DNA from: Tribonema minus
Taxonomy: Eukaryota > Sar > Xanthophyceae > Tribonematales > Tribonemataceae
DNA: 64,000 nt
Assembly: GCA_017506865.1 (NCBI GenBank)
Contig: JAFCMP010000011.1
Coordinates: 372,001 to 436,000, forward strand
Direction: 5' to 3'
The notes beneath the pieces are model-generated. The model saw only the letters and a program-made list of their open reading frames with translations. It searched no databases and was not told the DNA's origin. Below, in pieces: positions 12,001-21,803 of the stretch. The stretch's first letter is position 1, and every line of letters begins with the position of its first letter. Position numbers and translations under genes: made by a program.

Positions 12001-15000
12001 TCGATACGCCAATGGAGCAAGTGCGCGGCCTGGTACGCGACGCCCGGCGGCACTGCTTACACAGCGCAGGGGTGGCAACGACCACCGGGCCAGCTGGCAG
12101 CGGCAGTCCTGTCTTCGAATCGGGTCAGGCACATGATCACAGCGATAGGCCTGAGGATGCTGCCAGCGCAGCCGGACGGCGCCTCGAGGTGGAGGCGGCA
12201 GACATACTGTCGACCTTGTCCGCAGCAGGGGCGGGGAAGGCAGGAGGGCTGGACGGCCTACGCTATGAACACCTCTTGATGGCCGCTGGGCCTGGTGCAC
12301 CAGTGAAAGCAGCCACCCGCCCCGTGAGCAGTGCCTCGCCAGGACTAGCTGGTGATTCAGAATCAGATGTGATGGAACCGGCATTCGCCCATCACCTGGC
12401 CAAGGTGTTCACGACGCTGCTTGTTGAGCCCGAACTGCTGCCGGAGCAATCGCAACGGCTTCTCCGCGCCGCGGCCCTCTCAGGCATAGGACAGAAGCGG
12501 CGTCCGATCGCCTGCTCCAGTGTCTGGCGCAGACTCCTCGGGTCCACAGCGGCACGGAGTGTCAAGGGCAAGATATCGGGGCTGCTGGCCTCCATGTCGC
12601 AGTTTGGCGTAGGATACCGGTCTGGCGTCGAGCATGTGGCAGCGCGCGCACGCGTGTGGCACAAGCTGTATGGCACCACTATCCAACTGGACTGTGAGAA
12701 CGCATTTAACAGTGTGGATCGCGCCGCCATTGTGCGGGGGCTTATGCTCTTCTGTCCGGAGCTGCTCCCGCACTTTGAGTCCGTATACTGTGGTGACACT
12801 GCCCCAGAGATGCGGGTGGAGGTGAACGGTGAAGCTCGCATTATCTGCTCCCACCTAGGGTGCCAGCAAGGGGACCCTCTAGGGCCGCTGTACTTTGCAG
12901 TGGCAGCGACCTTCCTACTCTTCTACCCTGATGGAGTGAATGCGGCGCCCGGCAGTATGCCGGCCTACGGCCACAGCACAGCGGAACCGCCAGCCCCGCA
13001 CTGCTCTTTCCTGGATGACCTCAACGTCGTGCTGCAAGCTGCCTACTTCGACGATGCAGCGGCCGCTGGGGTGGCAGAGGTGATCCGCCGGCTGGCGGCA
13101 GGGGGCCTACGCGTTCGACCAGACAAGTCGCTGGCCATCGCCATGCGCGGCACAGTGTTTGATGAAGCGGCCAGAGCACGCCTGCGCGCCCTTGACATAC
13201 CGTTTGTGGACACCACCATGCCAGAATCCAGTCAGGGCTTTACGTCGGTCGGGGTACCGGTAGGGCACCCAGCCTATGTGCACGCTGCCATGAGCAAGCA
13301 TCTTGTCGACGCAGGGACATGGCGATTGTCGTGGCAGCTAGCTGGAATGGCGCGGCATCACCTACAGGCAGCACAGTTCATTCTACGCAGGTCACTGACG
13401 AAGCGCATGGGCTTCTTAGCTCGGGTCGTTGACACGGCTTTGAGTGAGACATGGTTGCACGCGTTTGACGGGTTCTGTGCATGGACGCTCGAACGCATGC
13501 TGCATCTGCACGGCTGCTCTACCGCGGCAGCCATGAAGTCACACCTGCTGGCCGCCTGCACTGCTGGTGACAATGAGGAAGCCAGCAGTGGCAGCGTGCT
13601 GGTATTGCCGCGCTTGGGCCCGCCAGAACTCACGGACATCGCAGTGCCACTGCGGGCGTCACGGTTGCCGGAGCGACGAGGCGGTCTGGGCATGCCGCTT
13701 TTGGGGCTACTGGCACCAGCCGCATACACGGCCCAGGCATGCACAACACTGAGGCCGGCAATAATTCATGCCACTGTGGCAGCAGGGGCCCTGAGGCTCG
13801 GCACTGACGAACACGGCGCAGTCACCTGGTTCGCGCAGCACTCATGCGCAATACGCGAGGACCAGGGACTGCCGCCAATCATCGAGGCCGTGCGACGCTC
13901 TACGCGAGCGCTGACAGCTGATGGCGGCGAAAAATCACGCACAGCTGTGGCCGAGCAGCTCCCAGCATCGTTGCTACGGTGGGCAGCAGATACGACGGCC
14001 GCAGCGTCGACGCTCCCCACTGCGGTGCAAGCGATCTACGCCGCAACTGCCGTCACGGAGACAGTGACCACTGAGCCAGCCCCACACACCCACGGCATTG
14101 TGCCTGGCGCCGAGGCGGCCGCTGCGGCGGCGACCGTACCTGGCCCTCAAGCCGCTGCCGCGGCTGCCCCTTCCACGCCCGCTAAAACACAAACTAGCGC
14201 GGAAGAAAGCAGCTGCAGCGGCGGGCAGGAGGACGACGACGACGACTGGGAGGCCTATGCTGACGAGATCTGCAGGAAGGTAGTGCCCCGCCGCCGGCGC
14301 GGTCACTTCACGCACGGACTACAAGCCGGCCTTTCAAATGTTCTTCGACGTCAATACGAGGATTGCCTGGTGGAGGACCTAGAGGCTGCCTCGGCTGGTG
14401 CCGTGGGCAAGCCGACGCAGGCTGCACCTATTGGTGACTCGCGCGACACCAGCCGCCGCCGCCAACAGGCTAGCGCACGGGTCCTGGCGCAGCTGCGCAG
14501 CCAGCGTGCGTCCGGGGCAATGGCGTGGATGAGCGTGCCACCCACTGCCAATGACCGCCCGGGTGCGGCGCCCATGTCCAGTATGGCAGCAGCCACGATG
14601 ATTTTGATTGCGATCTTCATAGACGGGTGGGGCATACAGGGCGAGGTGTGCCCATGGCGGTGCAGTGATGTGAGCCCCACCTCCACGCATGCGATCAGCT
14701 GCCCCAGCCAGCACATACGGGGGCACAACGCGACACACACTGCCCAAAAGCGGTGCCTGCAGCGCATCTTGAGACAGCACCATGTCTCTATTGTCCGCAA
14801 TGAGGACGCTAGCGTCTTCAAGGTACCGGGGTATCGGGCGGACACAGTCATTGACCCAGGGTGTCTGCACTTTAGCAGCGCATACCGTAACAAGGGAATA
14901 GTGCTAGACACAAGTGTGCGCGCGCCCACAGCGAGCTCGTACCTGACAGGCAAAACAAATGCCTCGAACACGGACGGCTATGCTGCTGGGGTGGGGGAGG

Positions 15001-18000
15001 ACGCGAAAGTCAAGCACCACACCGGCACCTTGACGTCATCTTGGGCTTTTGTGCCATTCGTGCAGGAGTCGTACGGACGGCTGGGCAAGCAGACAAGCCT
15101 TTTTGTTAAGGAGTTGGCAATGCACTCAGCACTGTGCTCAGGGGGGGGGAAGGCAGATGTGTTACGCAAGGCCGGGTTAGCTAAGCGTCAGATCCTCATT
15201 GAGCTGAGCATATCGCTGGCGCGGGAGTTGGCGGAGCGCGTCATGGCGTACACACGTGGAGCGCGAATGCTGGGCTGTGTTGCGGCGCCGGTATCCAAGC
15301 TCCTAGGGCACAGCGCAGACTAGGCTGCTGCGTTGACGCAAGCTTTTCGATTGCATAGGCAACCCGGCCTCCCTTGGGCCTTTATAATACAAGTCCATAC
15401 GTACAACCCATAAAAGATCGCTCTCAGTCCACTAGCGCACACTGTACTCTGGCTGTACTGCTGGACTTGTATTTTCCTGTACAGTTGAAGCGTGCTACGA
15501 ACGTGGTTTCTCGTGTCATGCCATAACATATGGGACAATGGCTGCTCAGGGGCCCTTGCGCAACTTCATTGATTCCAAGTACACCGGATATTCGGCCTCC
15601 CTTTGGGCCTTGGTACAAACGCATTGTTCTTTCTGCATATTCAGCAGTCACCTGTCAATACCCTCAGCTCCCGGGTCCAGAGCGCAAGCATCCTTGGCAT
15701 AGAAGTTCATGCCCAGAGGACAGCTCGGATCCAGGAAAGTCCGCTGCGCCGGCAGGCATTTGTCTGCGCAACAATGAAAGGGGGCAGGGCACAAAGTCAG
15801 CAGCAGTGTCAGCTGGGAAAGTGACCGGCACACTGTGTCATATTGTGCGACACTCCGTCCCCCGATTCGCGGTGTCAAGATAAGTGGCAATCTGGAGATA
15901 CAACGCCGGCGCGGTCTAGCTCAATTTGAGAACCACTCAATGCTAACACCTGCACCACACGTCATCTTAGCATTGCTCACCATATTGGGTCATGAGTTAT
16001 GAGTCATGAGTTATGAGGTTATCAACATTCAGTGCTCAGAGACCCTCCGCATCATGATTTTCAAGTGCTTGGTGCATCAGAGTGTCTGCTGCGGCAGCAT
16101 GAGGAGCTGGGTCAGCAGCACAGTGCCACCAGCACAACTGCACTGCATGAGAGCGTCCTCACAACTCATTGCAGTCGCTACAGTTGGTGCCGTCGCCCTG
16201 TGCACCTCATCACTGTGGTATCGCCACTGTGGTGTTGTACTTCAAGTGTATCTTCACAGCAGTGCTCAACCATCGCAACTCACCCGCAAGAGGCATGCGC
16301 ACTAGCCGAGCGTGCGCCACGTTGCTGCCCTCGTAGAAGGTGATGGTGCCGGGGATCTGAGGCATGTTGAGAGAGCAGGCGTATGTAAAGGCAAGAAATA
16401 GATCATGATCTGCAGTTGCGGACGTGCAGTTTAGTGTTCACGTCCACTGATACAGCCACTCATCATCCACGCATCTTGACGTGGATGGGATTGATATGAT
16501 GTGGCAAAGTATGCGTGTGTAGTGGCGCACAACAGACGAATTCTAGGTGTACAATACCACATGCGGAGATGATTGTAAAGCATGGACTGTGGTCAAGCAG
16601 TGATCAACGATATATGCTCGCATTATTGGACATGTGGAGTTCGGGTAATCCTAATTACACTCAACTGCGGCTTCACGCACACATGAGTCGTTGATGCAGG
16701 CAGCTAGCAGAGTCTCATCAGCTCGCTTCAGAGGCAGACAATCCGGTACGTACCTGACCTCCTTTTGGCACGTTTCCTCTGGGGTTGAGCACTATCACGC
16801 CATCATTCCGCTGCACCTCGTGCTGCAGGAACAAGCTGACCTAGAACGGAAGGGGCAGACATCAAGCAGCAGCAAGCAACATCTTAGATGTACCCACTAA
16901 CTATCCTGCACTAACAAAAGTTCTCGCATTGTACGCTCAAGCACCCATTTGGATGCGTAGCTCAATGACTGCTGTCACTGCATTCTTACCAGTGTCTACA
17001 AGCAGTTGGTATTGACCAGGACGTCACACGAACTCAAGTCATCTTGAGAACAGCCCCTGCAGACACTTCGCACCAAAAAGAACATGGCATAGTCTACTCT
17101 GACAACAACCACTTTTGCTGTCACTGCCCAAGACGCCAACATCTTCTTGTTGCTGACTGCAGCACCTTGGCTGCAAGCACTGTGATGTAGCAGTATGGCA
17201 ATAAGAAGTCTTTATGTAAAGCTGAATGGTAGTGGTAACCTTCACCTAGCAAGCCAAGCTTCAACAGAACCATTGCTCACTTGAAGTATCTTCAACTTCA
17301 CCTGTATACCACACAGCGCAGCCGCCCCATATCATCCCGCTGCAGAATTCATTGACTTCACGAACAGCAAAAGCGGCTCCCCGCAACACAATGACGCCAC
17401 CATTCCTGCTGCATTTTCAGCCCTGGCCCATTGATTAATCAATACTTTGGTAGCTTTAAGTCTAGGCCTGTTCTGACCTTTGTTTTCCGGCCCTCGAAGA
17501 ACAGCAGCAGCTTCTGTCGCAACTCGAACCACTCGCCAGAGTCAAAAGCGCCGTACGTCGATATGCACAGTGAGATGGTGGCCACCAGAAGCGCCTGCAA
17601 CACAGTGCACATATCAGCATCAGTCAAGAACAGCAAGGGCCTGTTGCTGATCGTGCGCAGCGCCTGCACTTCATCCTTTCAACGAGCAGCGCTGATAAAA
17701 GCTGTCTATGAAAACGGATCGAAAGATCGTACAGCTTCTTTTAGTACTTTGCATCACTTAGACAAAGTGGCGCTTCAATTCTATTTGATTTGTGATTACA
17801 TTGCGCCCAGGGAAGTCCATGGCGAGATAATTGCGCACGAGTCAGCACAATGCAGCCTGCCTGGCACTGTCTTTGTTGTTTGTAATTGTCACACCTTCAA
17901 GCTGTTCAACAGGCAACTATGGCCTGAATGATGGCAGTACATTTGATGATGACTGGCTCTCGCACAGTCATAATCCCACTTCGTGCTCCGACTTGTATGC

Positions 18001-21000
18001 CTCAGAGGTAGCATCACAAGCACAAAGAATTTGCCAGACACAGTGGCCCTTCAGTTCTATTTGCCAGATTCGAGATAGCCAAATAGCCTTGCAATCGGGG
18101 CAGCGCATCGCAAGATGATTGACCAAGAGGCAGCACAGTGCAGCTGCGTGGTATTGTCTGTGTTGATTACAGTTGTGACACATCTGTACTGCTCAACAGT
18201 CAACCATGACCTGACTGTCTGGCAAGCACATAATGATTGGACTAGCACAGTCGTGATTCCACTGACGGCTTTGACTTGTATTGCCTCAGAGGTAGCATCG
18301 CAAGCACAAGAATGCTGCCTGGTGATTCACGTCTAAGTATTGTCTTCGCTGATTGCAATTCTTGCAGTGTGACACCATTGTGCTGCTCCACAGTGAACCA
18401 TGGTCTGAATGTGTGGCAATGCATATGATGATTGACTGGCTGCAGCACAATCCTGTTCCACTAAAAGCGTTGACTTGTATTGTCTCGGAAACAGCATTGC
18501 AAGCGCATCGCACCCGCCTGATGAGCACAGCACTCCTCAGTGGAGGTTGTGAGTAGACTATATCGACCTACCTCTGAAGTGGCGTCAGAGGCGCACAGAA
18601 TGCGCCTGATGGACTCTAGGTGGTTCAGCAGCACCTGCATGAGCTGGTGAGGCTGGTTGACCTGAATGACCTGCAGTACAGCACAGTACAGCCACAGCAA
18701 AATGGGTTCTGTCAACAATATGCCTTTTGAGAGCATCATGCATATGGACACTCTGTATATGGACACTCTTACGCCCTGGCCCACATTCAAAGTTCAAGGA
18801 GTTCTGTGCCCGTTGGCATCCTGCTTGTAGCGCATTCAAGCACTGCCCTGGTGGTGTTGGGGATTATCAACATCTCAACACCTTGTCTACGGCTGAAATT
18901 GGGCAGGCGCTGCATCAGACGCTTCTATTAACACTAGCACTTGACAACAACGGCGTACGGGTCAATGATTCATGCTTCAAGTTTTGAAATATCATATGCT
19001 CATCTCACCCCTGCCACTATGTGAAGTACCACTCAGGATCACTGATCACTACGACCATATTATGCTGGGTCCTGAAAGAAGACAAGCAACTTACCTGGAA
19101 CTTGAAGCCCATTGTAATGAGGTCATACAGCTTGTCCATGGAGTTGTCATTCAAGCACATGATGCTGCTGTGCGCCAGTTTCTTGAACACCTGCAGAACA
19201 CCAGCGAACGAGCAGCCGGCATTAAATCACAGCTGTAGAGTAGAAAAATATAATGCCCGGATGTACCTCCTTTACTTCCACTGAAGTGGTGGAAACCTTA
19301 CGACTTATGCAAGGCAGGCAGCTCATGTGCTCGTGCAATGCGTGTGCTCACAACACAGCATATACTGACCATTGCAGCATGAGGCAAACAGACAAGCAGT
19401 AACAACATACTTCCGAAGTACAAACACACAACGAGGATTGTAATCATACCAGGACGACAAACACATAATCCTTCACCAGCAACTTTGGTGGTATACTCCT
19501 GTTGACTTCAAAATTGTGAGAGCTGCGGGGCAGTCGAATCGTGACTTCTGCAGTGGACGGAATGAAGCGCGGCAGCATCACTTAACGCATTAGCACGACC
19601 CGTTCGGGTTTGGCAGTACTAATTCAATGGATCAGTGCGCTTGTGACTCTCCCTACTATGGCTTTGCAATCACTTCAATCGGCGTTGAGCTGAAAGTACT
19701 GTGTGAAACGAAAGCACTTCTGGAAGCCTCAAACCAGGGAGTGAGCTACCAGGCACAGCACCGCTGTCACTAACCTGACGTGTGTCCTTGCTTGAGTAGG
19801 GCTCCTGTGGCTGAAAGAGAACATCCTTCACAAACTGCACGGGTACGAGCAGCGCAGCGGGACGCGATTGTTTCAGGATCAAGCATCATGGCCACCAACA
19901 GGCAATCGATGATACAAGGTGATAAGCTTGCAAGGAGGCACATGTCTTATCCGTCATGCTAGTGTCCGCACTGAGAAAGTCTACTACATGACTGTGCTAC
20001 GGCTCAGAGGAGAAGAGGTGCAATGAAGGCCAATTGGTGCAGGGACTGTAGCTGGAAAACATGCTTGCAACGCACCACACTCAAATCGGCATGCAAACAG
20101 CATCTCATGCAGTAGATATTGACGTGAGTGCAGGCAGTCCACATATGATAAAATCTGTGGCTGTTGTCTCAGCACTCTACACCTTCATCATTGCAACCTG
20201 TGGCACTGTGCTGCATAATACTTCCGGAGTATATTAATTCGCCCCATACTACATACGCACGTGCTTGCAGTGGCTAGCCTACCACTTGAAGTTGAAGTTG
20301 AAGGAGCGCACGCCTCCGCCTGGCGTCCATGCGAAAGCGCAGTATATGCATGGAGTTGGTAAGTACGCACATGCAAGCCAAGCTCAGCTGTGGTGCTTGC
20401 TGATCCATGCTGAGACCGCGGCTAGCTGCAAAGAGTGGCCAGTTGCCACTGCACTGGCTACCCCGCATGCACTCGCTGGCTGCGCTGAAGAAACAGCAAG
20501 CGACACCGCGCTGACGTGCGCTCAGGCCACGAATGCTTCCAGCCCTTAAGATTTGACCCCACCTGACCATGTCTAGACCAGTGCTAATACCGTGCGTACC
20601 TCTGTGGCAAACATGGTGCGTGTCACGTCTGCCAGCACCCTGTTGGACTTGTCCTCGGGAACGTTCTGCGCCAGCAATCTCTGCACACAACACAAATAAT
20701 TGCAGCAGAAGCACAACCAGCAAACGCCGAAGCTTTTTCGTGAACGTTTTCCTGCTTCAAGTACAAGTATGGCGATGCCGTTTAGAAGTAATCGGCAATG
20801 CGCATCGAGACACTTTTAAGGAGTTCACAAAGACACATGTAGATTCTGGTTGCAAGTCCATGGATATCCACCATCTGGGCTTTTTCGCGCCCTGAGCGAG
20901 TATTTTAATTGAAAAGTGCAAGTATGAGCCCCTCCACATCTGGTTGTGTAAAGCGACCGGCCATGAAGGCTGTAGACGCAATTGCATGCAAAACGAATAC

Positions 21001-21556
21001 AGTCACCGCTAGGCACTGAAAGGCCCATGTATGTGCAAAATGAAAACGGGCATAGTTCTGTGTGTGTGTTGAGTAGGTAATCAGCAATAATGAGCCCGCC
21101 TCGGCAAGTTGGAAAATTTTCTGATTGCAGCAGCCCATGCCTTGAAAGCAGTACTCTGTGCCAAGCGGTTTACATGTGAAATGACAACTGGTGCATATCC
21201 AGTCTAGCCCAAGAGCAAGGTACACCGACATGTAAAAATACCTCCATGGTTCACGTGCGGTGTTCATGATCTCTGGCCTGCAGATAAATGCGAATAGTTC
21301 AATTTGTCAATGCGTTGACAAAGTTGTTAGTACAGGTGCACTCTTAGTTGCAATCATAGTTTCCACCATCGACTACTGCTGGAGTGTCGTGGTAACTGAT
21401 CCGCCACCACATTACACTACGACTGCTAGACAGGCTGGCTGCACACGGATTGTCGCCGATTCGCACCTGATTTAGGATGTACAGCATCTCACAGCCCATG
21501 TTGAGGACCAGCATCGGCATGGCCAGTAACGATCCTGGAGCTGGAGGTCCCGTCAT
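9086..21556 (-). CDS. OSCP1: OSCP1 homologue, 12 exons
   Basis: Exons in transcript order are 21556-21467, 20680-20600, 19834-19775, 19190-19095, 18670-18572, 17594-17478, 16840-16754, 16356-16284, 15763-15652, 11062-10866, 9998-9922 and 9268-9086. All phases agree and give 423 residues (the human protein is about 380). Landmarks match OSCP1 along its whole length: MLVLNMGCEMLYILNQ at the N-terminus, LFQPQEPYSSKDTRQ, AHSSIMCLNDNSMDKLYDL, FELRQKLLLFFEGRKTK, TITFYEGSNVAHARL, LGMNFYAKDACAL, FKINLFPDD, and the C-terminal GDDLLDLMDSLK. OSCP1 (organic solute carrier partner 1, also called NOR1) is linked to transport regulation and is conserved in ciliated lineages; its biochemical activity is unclear. 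The start is the first in-frame ATG. Intron 9 (15651-11063) holds an antisense retrotransposon. Introns after exons 5 and 11 carry donor-spanning duplications. The gene is divergent from VDAC. Confidence 0.93.
9820..9931 (-). repeat. Perfect 56-bp tandem duplication across OSCP1 exon 11 donor
   Basis: Bases 9820-9875 and 9876-9931 look identical. Read on the minus strand, each unit has the last bases of exon 11 (GAGGCACAG), the donor GTGACC and the first 45 or so intron bases. The exon-proximal copy (exon end at 9922) is taken as the real donor. The second is an exact decoy. Confidence 0.93.
11194..15640 (+). mobile_element. Non-LTR retrotransposon inside OSCP1 intron 9, antisense
   Basis: A nearly intact retroelement occupies the space between OSCP1 exons 10 and 9, in the opposite orientation to the gene. 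Its ORF is described separately. The right boundary must lie before 15652, where OSCP1 exon 9 begins. The 3' tail has two copies of a short motif (GGCCTCCCTTGGGCCTT at about 15367 and a one-base variant at about 15593) and no clear poly(A). No target-site duplication could be recognised, so both ends are approximate. Frames upstream to 11194 remain open apart from one stop, suggesting that the 5' part is truncated or frameshifted. Confidence 0.8.
11370..15323 (+). CDS. Reverse transcriptase / putative restriction-like endonuclease polyprotein
   Basis: The frame is open for about 1,317 codons from a TGA at 11367-11369 to TAG at 15321-15323. There is no ATG near the start; the first GTG is at 11490 and the first ATG near 11642, so the true start is unknown. 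RT motifs, counted from 11490, are: RPIA near residue 335, motif A (QLDCENAFNSVDR, Asp near 401), motif B (QQGDPLGPLYF, near 459) and motif C (FLDD, near 507-510). Near residue 1053 comes a Cys-x3-Cys...His-x4-Cys knuckle. Further on, YRADTVI and VLDTSVRAP resemble the PD-(D/E)xK core of restriction-like endonucleases. This order is that of R2/NeSL/CRE-type elements, which cut and reverse-transcribe at the target. Catalytic residues look intact, so the copy may be young. Confidence 0.88.
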   Translation, partial: KLGSACLDVVQPINPLLLLRFTTTANPFRTQLQCTQWARLVEHATRLLADATDSACEAARVRLHHGAGAFAHQVSQTLVQRGYRLLHLLAAMAFGRQPEGTGMPPAARLAALLSGDFAELLRKTLSAAAALRAPKPNNAAMASAQTNFDADWTEADSRQQTACAALSGKRRGVGLAAARLEAREACAPADEVTAQVLAAKHPETGTRPGVVDTPMEQVRGLVRDARRHCLHSAGVATTTGPAGSGSPVFESGQAHDHSDRPEDAASAAGRRLEVEAADILSTLSAAGAGKAGGLDGLRYEHLLMAAGPGAPVKAATRPVSSASPGLAGDSESDVMEPAFAHHLAKVFTTLLVEPELLPEQSQRLLRAAALSGIGQKRRPIACSSVWRRLLGSTAARSVKGKISGLLASMSQFGVGYRSGVEHVAARARVWHKLYGTTIQLDCENAFNSVDRAAIVRGLMLFCPELLPHFESVYCGDTAPEMRVEVNGEARIICSHLGCQQGDPLGPLYFAVAATFLLFYPDGVNAAPGSMPAYGHSTAEPPAPHCSFLDDLNVVLQAAYFDDAAAAGVAEVIRRLAAGGLRVRPDKSLAIAMRGTVFDEAARARLRALDIPFVDTTMPESSQGFTSVGVPVGHPAYVHAAMSKHLVDAGTWRLSWQLAGMARHHLQAAQFILRRSLTKRMGFLARVVDTALSETWLHAFDGFCAWTLERMLHLHGCSTAAAMKSHLLAACTAGDNEEASSGSVLVLPRLGPPELTDIAVPLRASRLPERRGGLGMPLLGLLAPAAYTAQACTTLRPAIIHATVAAGALRLGTDEHGAVTWFAQHSCAIREDQGLPPIIEAVRRSTRALTADGGEKSRTAVAEQLPASLLRWAADTTAAASTLPTAVQAIYAATAVTETVTTEPAPHTHGIVPGAEAAAAAATVPGPQAAAAAAPSTPAKTQTSAEESSCSGGQEDDDDDWEAYADEICRKVVPRRRRGHFTHGLQAGLSNVLRRQYEDCLVEDLEAASAGAVGKPTQAAPIGDSRDTSRRRQQASARVLAQLRSQRASGAMAWMSVPPTANDRPGAAPMSSMAAATMILIAIFIDGWGIQGEVCPWRCSDVSPTSTHAISCPSQHIRGHNATHTAQKRCLQRILRQHHVSIVRNEDASVFKVPGYRADTVIDPGCLHFSSAYRNKGIVLDTSVRAPTASSYLTGKTNASNTDGYAAGVGEDAKVKHHTGTLTSSWAFVPFVQESYGRLGKQTSLFVKELAMHSALCSGGGKADVLRKAGLAKRQILIELSISLARELAERVMAYTRGARMLGCVAAPVSKLLGHSAD
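17905..18545 (-). repeat. Three degenerate ~220-bp copies of OSCP1 exon 5 end plus donor
   Basis: The end of exon 5 with its donor (18572 side; minus-strand CAGAG|GTAGGTCG) is echoed in intron 5 by diverged units around 18470-18520, 18268-18315 and 17990-18040. These read CTCAGAGGTAGCATCGCAAG and variants on the plus strand. The units also share the following intron sequence (ACTGGCTGCAGCACA-like and AACCATG-like blocks), with a period of roughly 200-230 bp. Confidence 0.75.
20835..20905. repeat. Dispersed repeat, copy 1
   Basis: This stretch of about 65 bp shares CATGTAGATTC and, further on, CATCTGGGCTTTTTCGCGCC followed by CTGAGCGAG with 33593-33660. It lies in the intron after OSCP1 exon 1. 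The family is unknown; it could be the end of a transposable element. Confidence 0.75.
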
Positions 21557-21803
21557 GGCTCCCACCTTGTGCTCTCAAGTATCCTGAGTACTCAACCAAG
21601 CTGGCGGTTCCACCGGCGCGCCGCGCGCTGCAAACTTGAACTCGTGAGAAGTGTTTGCTTGCTTAGCTCACCAGTACCTAAGCGTTCAAGGAGCTGGCGA
21701 AATAGTAGTGGCAGCAGGAGTCGACCAGCAACGCCTGCGCCTGCCTCACCGGCAACCAACACCGTCTTGATCAGTCTGCAAAATATACTCTGAAGAAGAC
21801 AGA
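21557..21803. promoter_or_regulatory. Short divergent promoter, OSCP1 / VDAC
   Basis: Only 247 bp separate the OSCP1 start codon (minus) from the VDAC start codon (plus), so both 5' leaders and core promoters must fit here or overlap. No TATA box stands out. Shared or coordinated expression is an inference. Confidence 0.6.

Noticed and set aside
11431-14971. Several long minus-strand ORFs across 11.4-15.0 kb
   Set aside because: They are shadows of the G+C-rich retrotransposon ORF, which carries the recognisable RT motifs on the plus strand.
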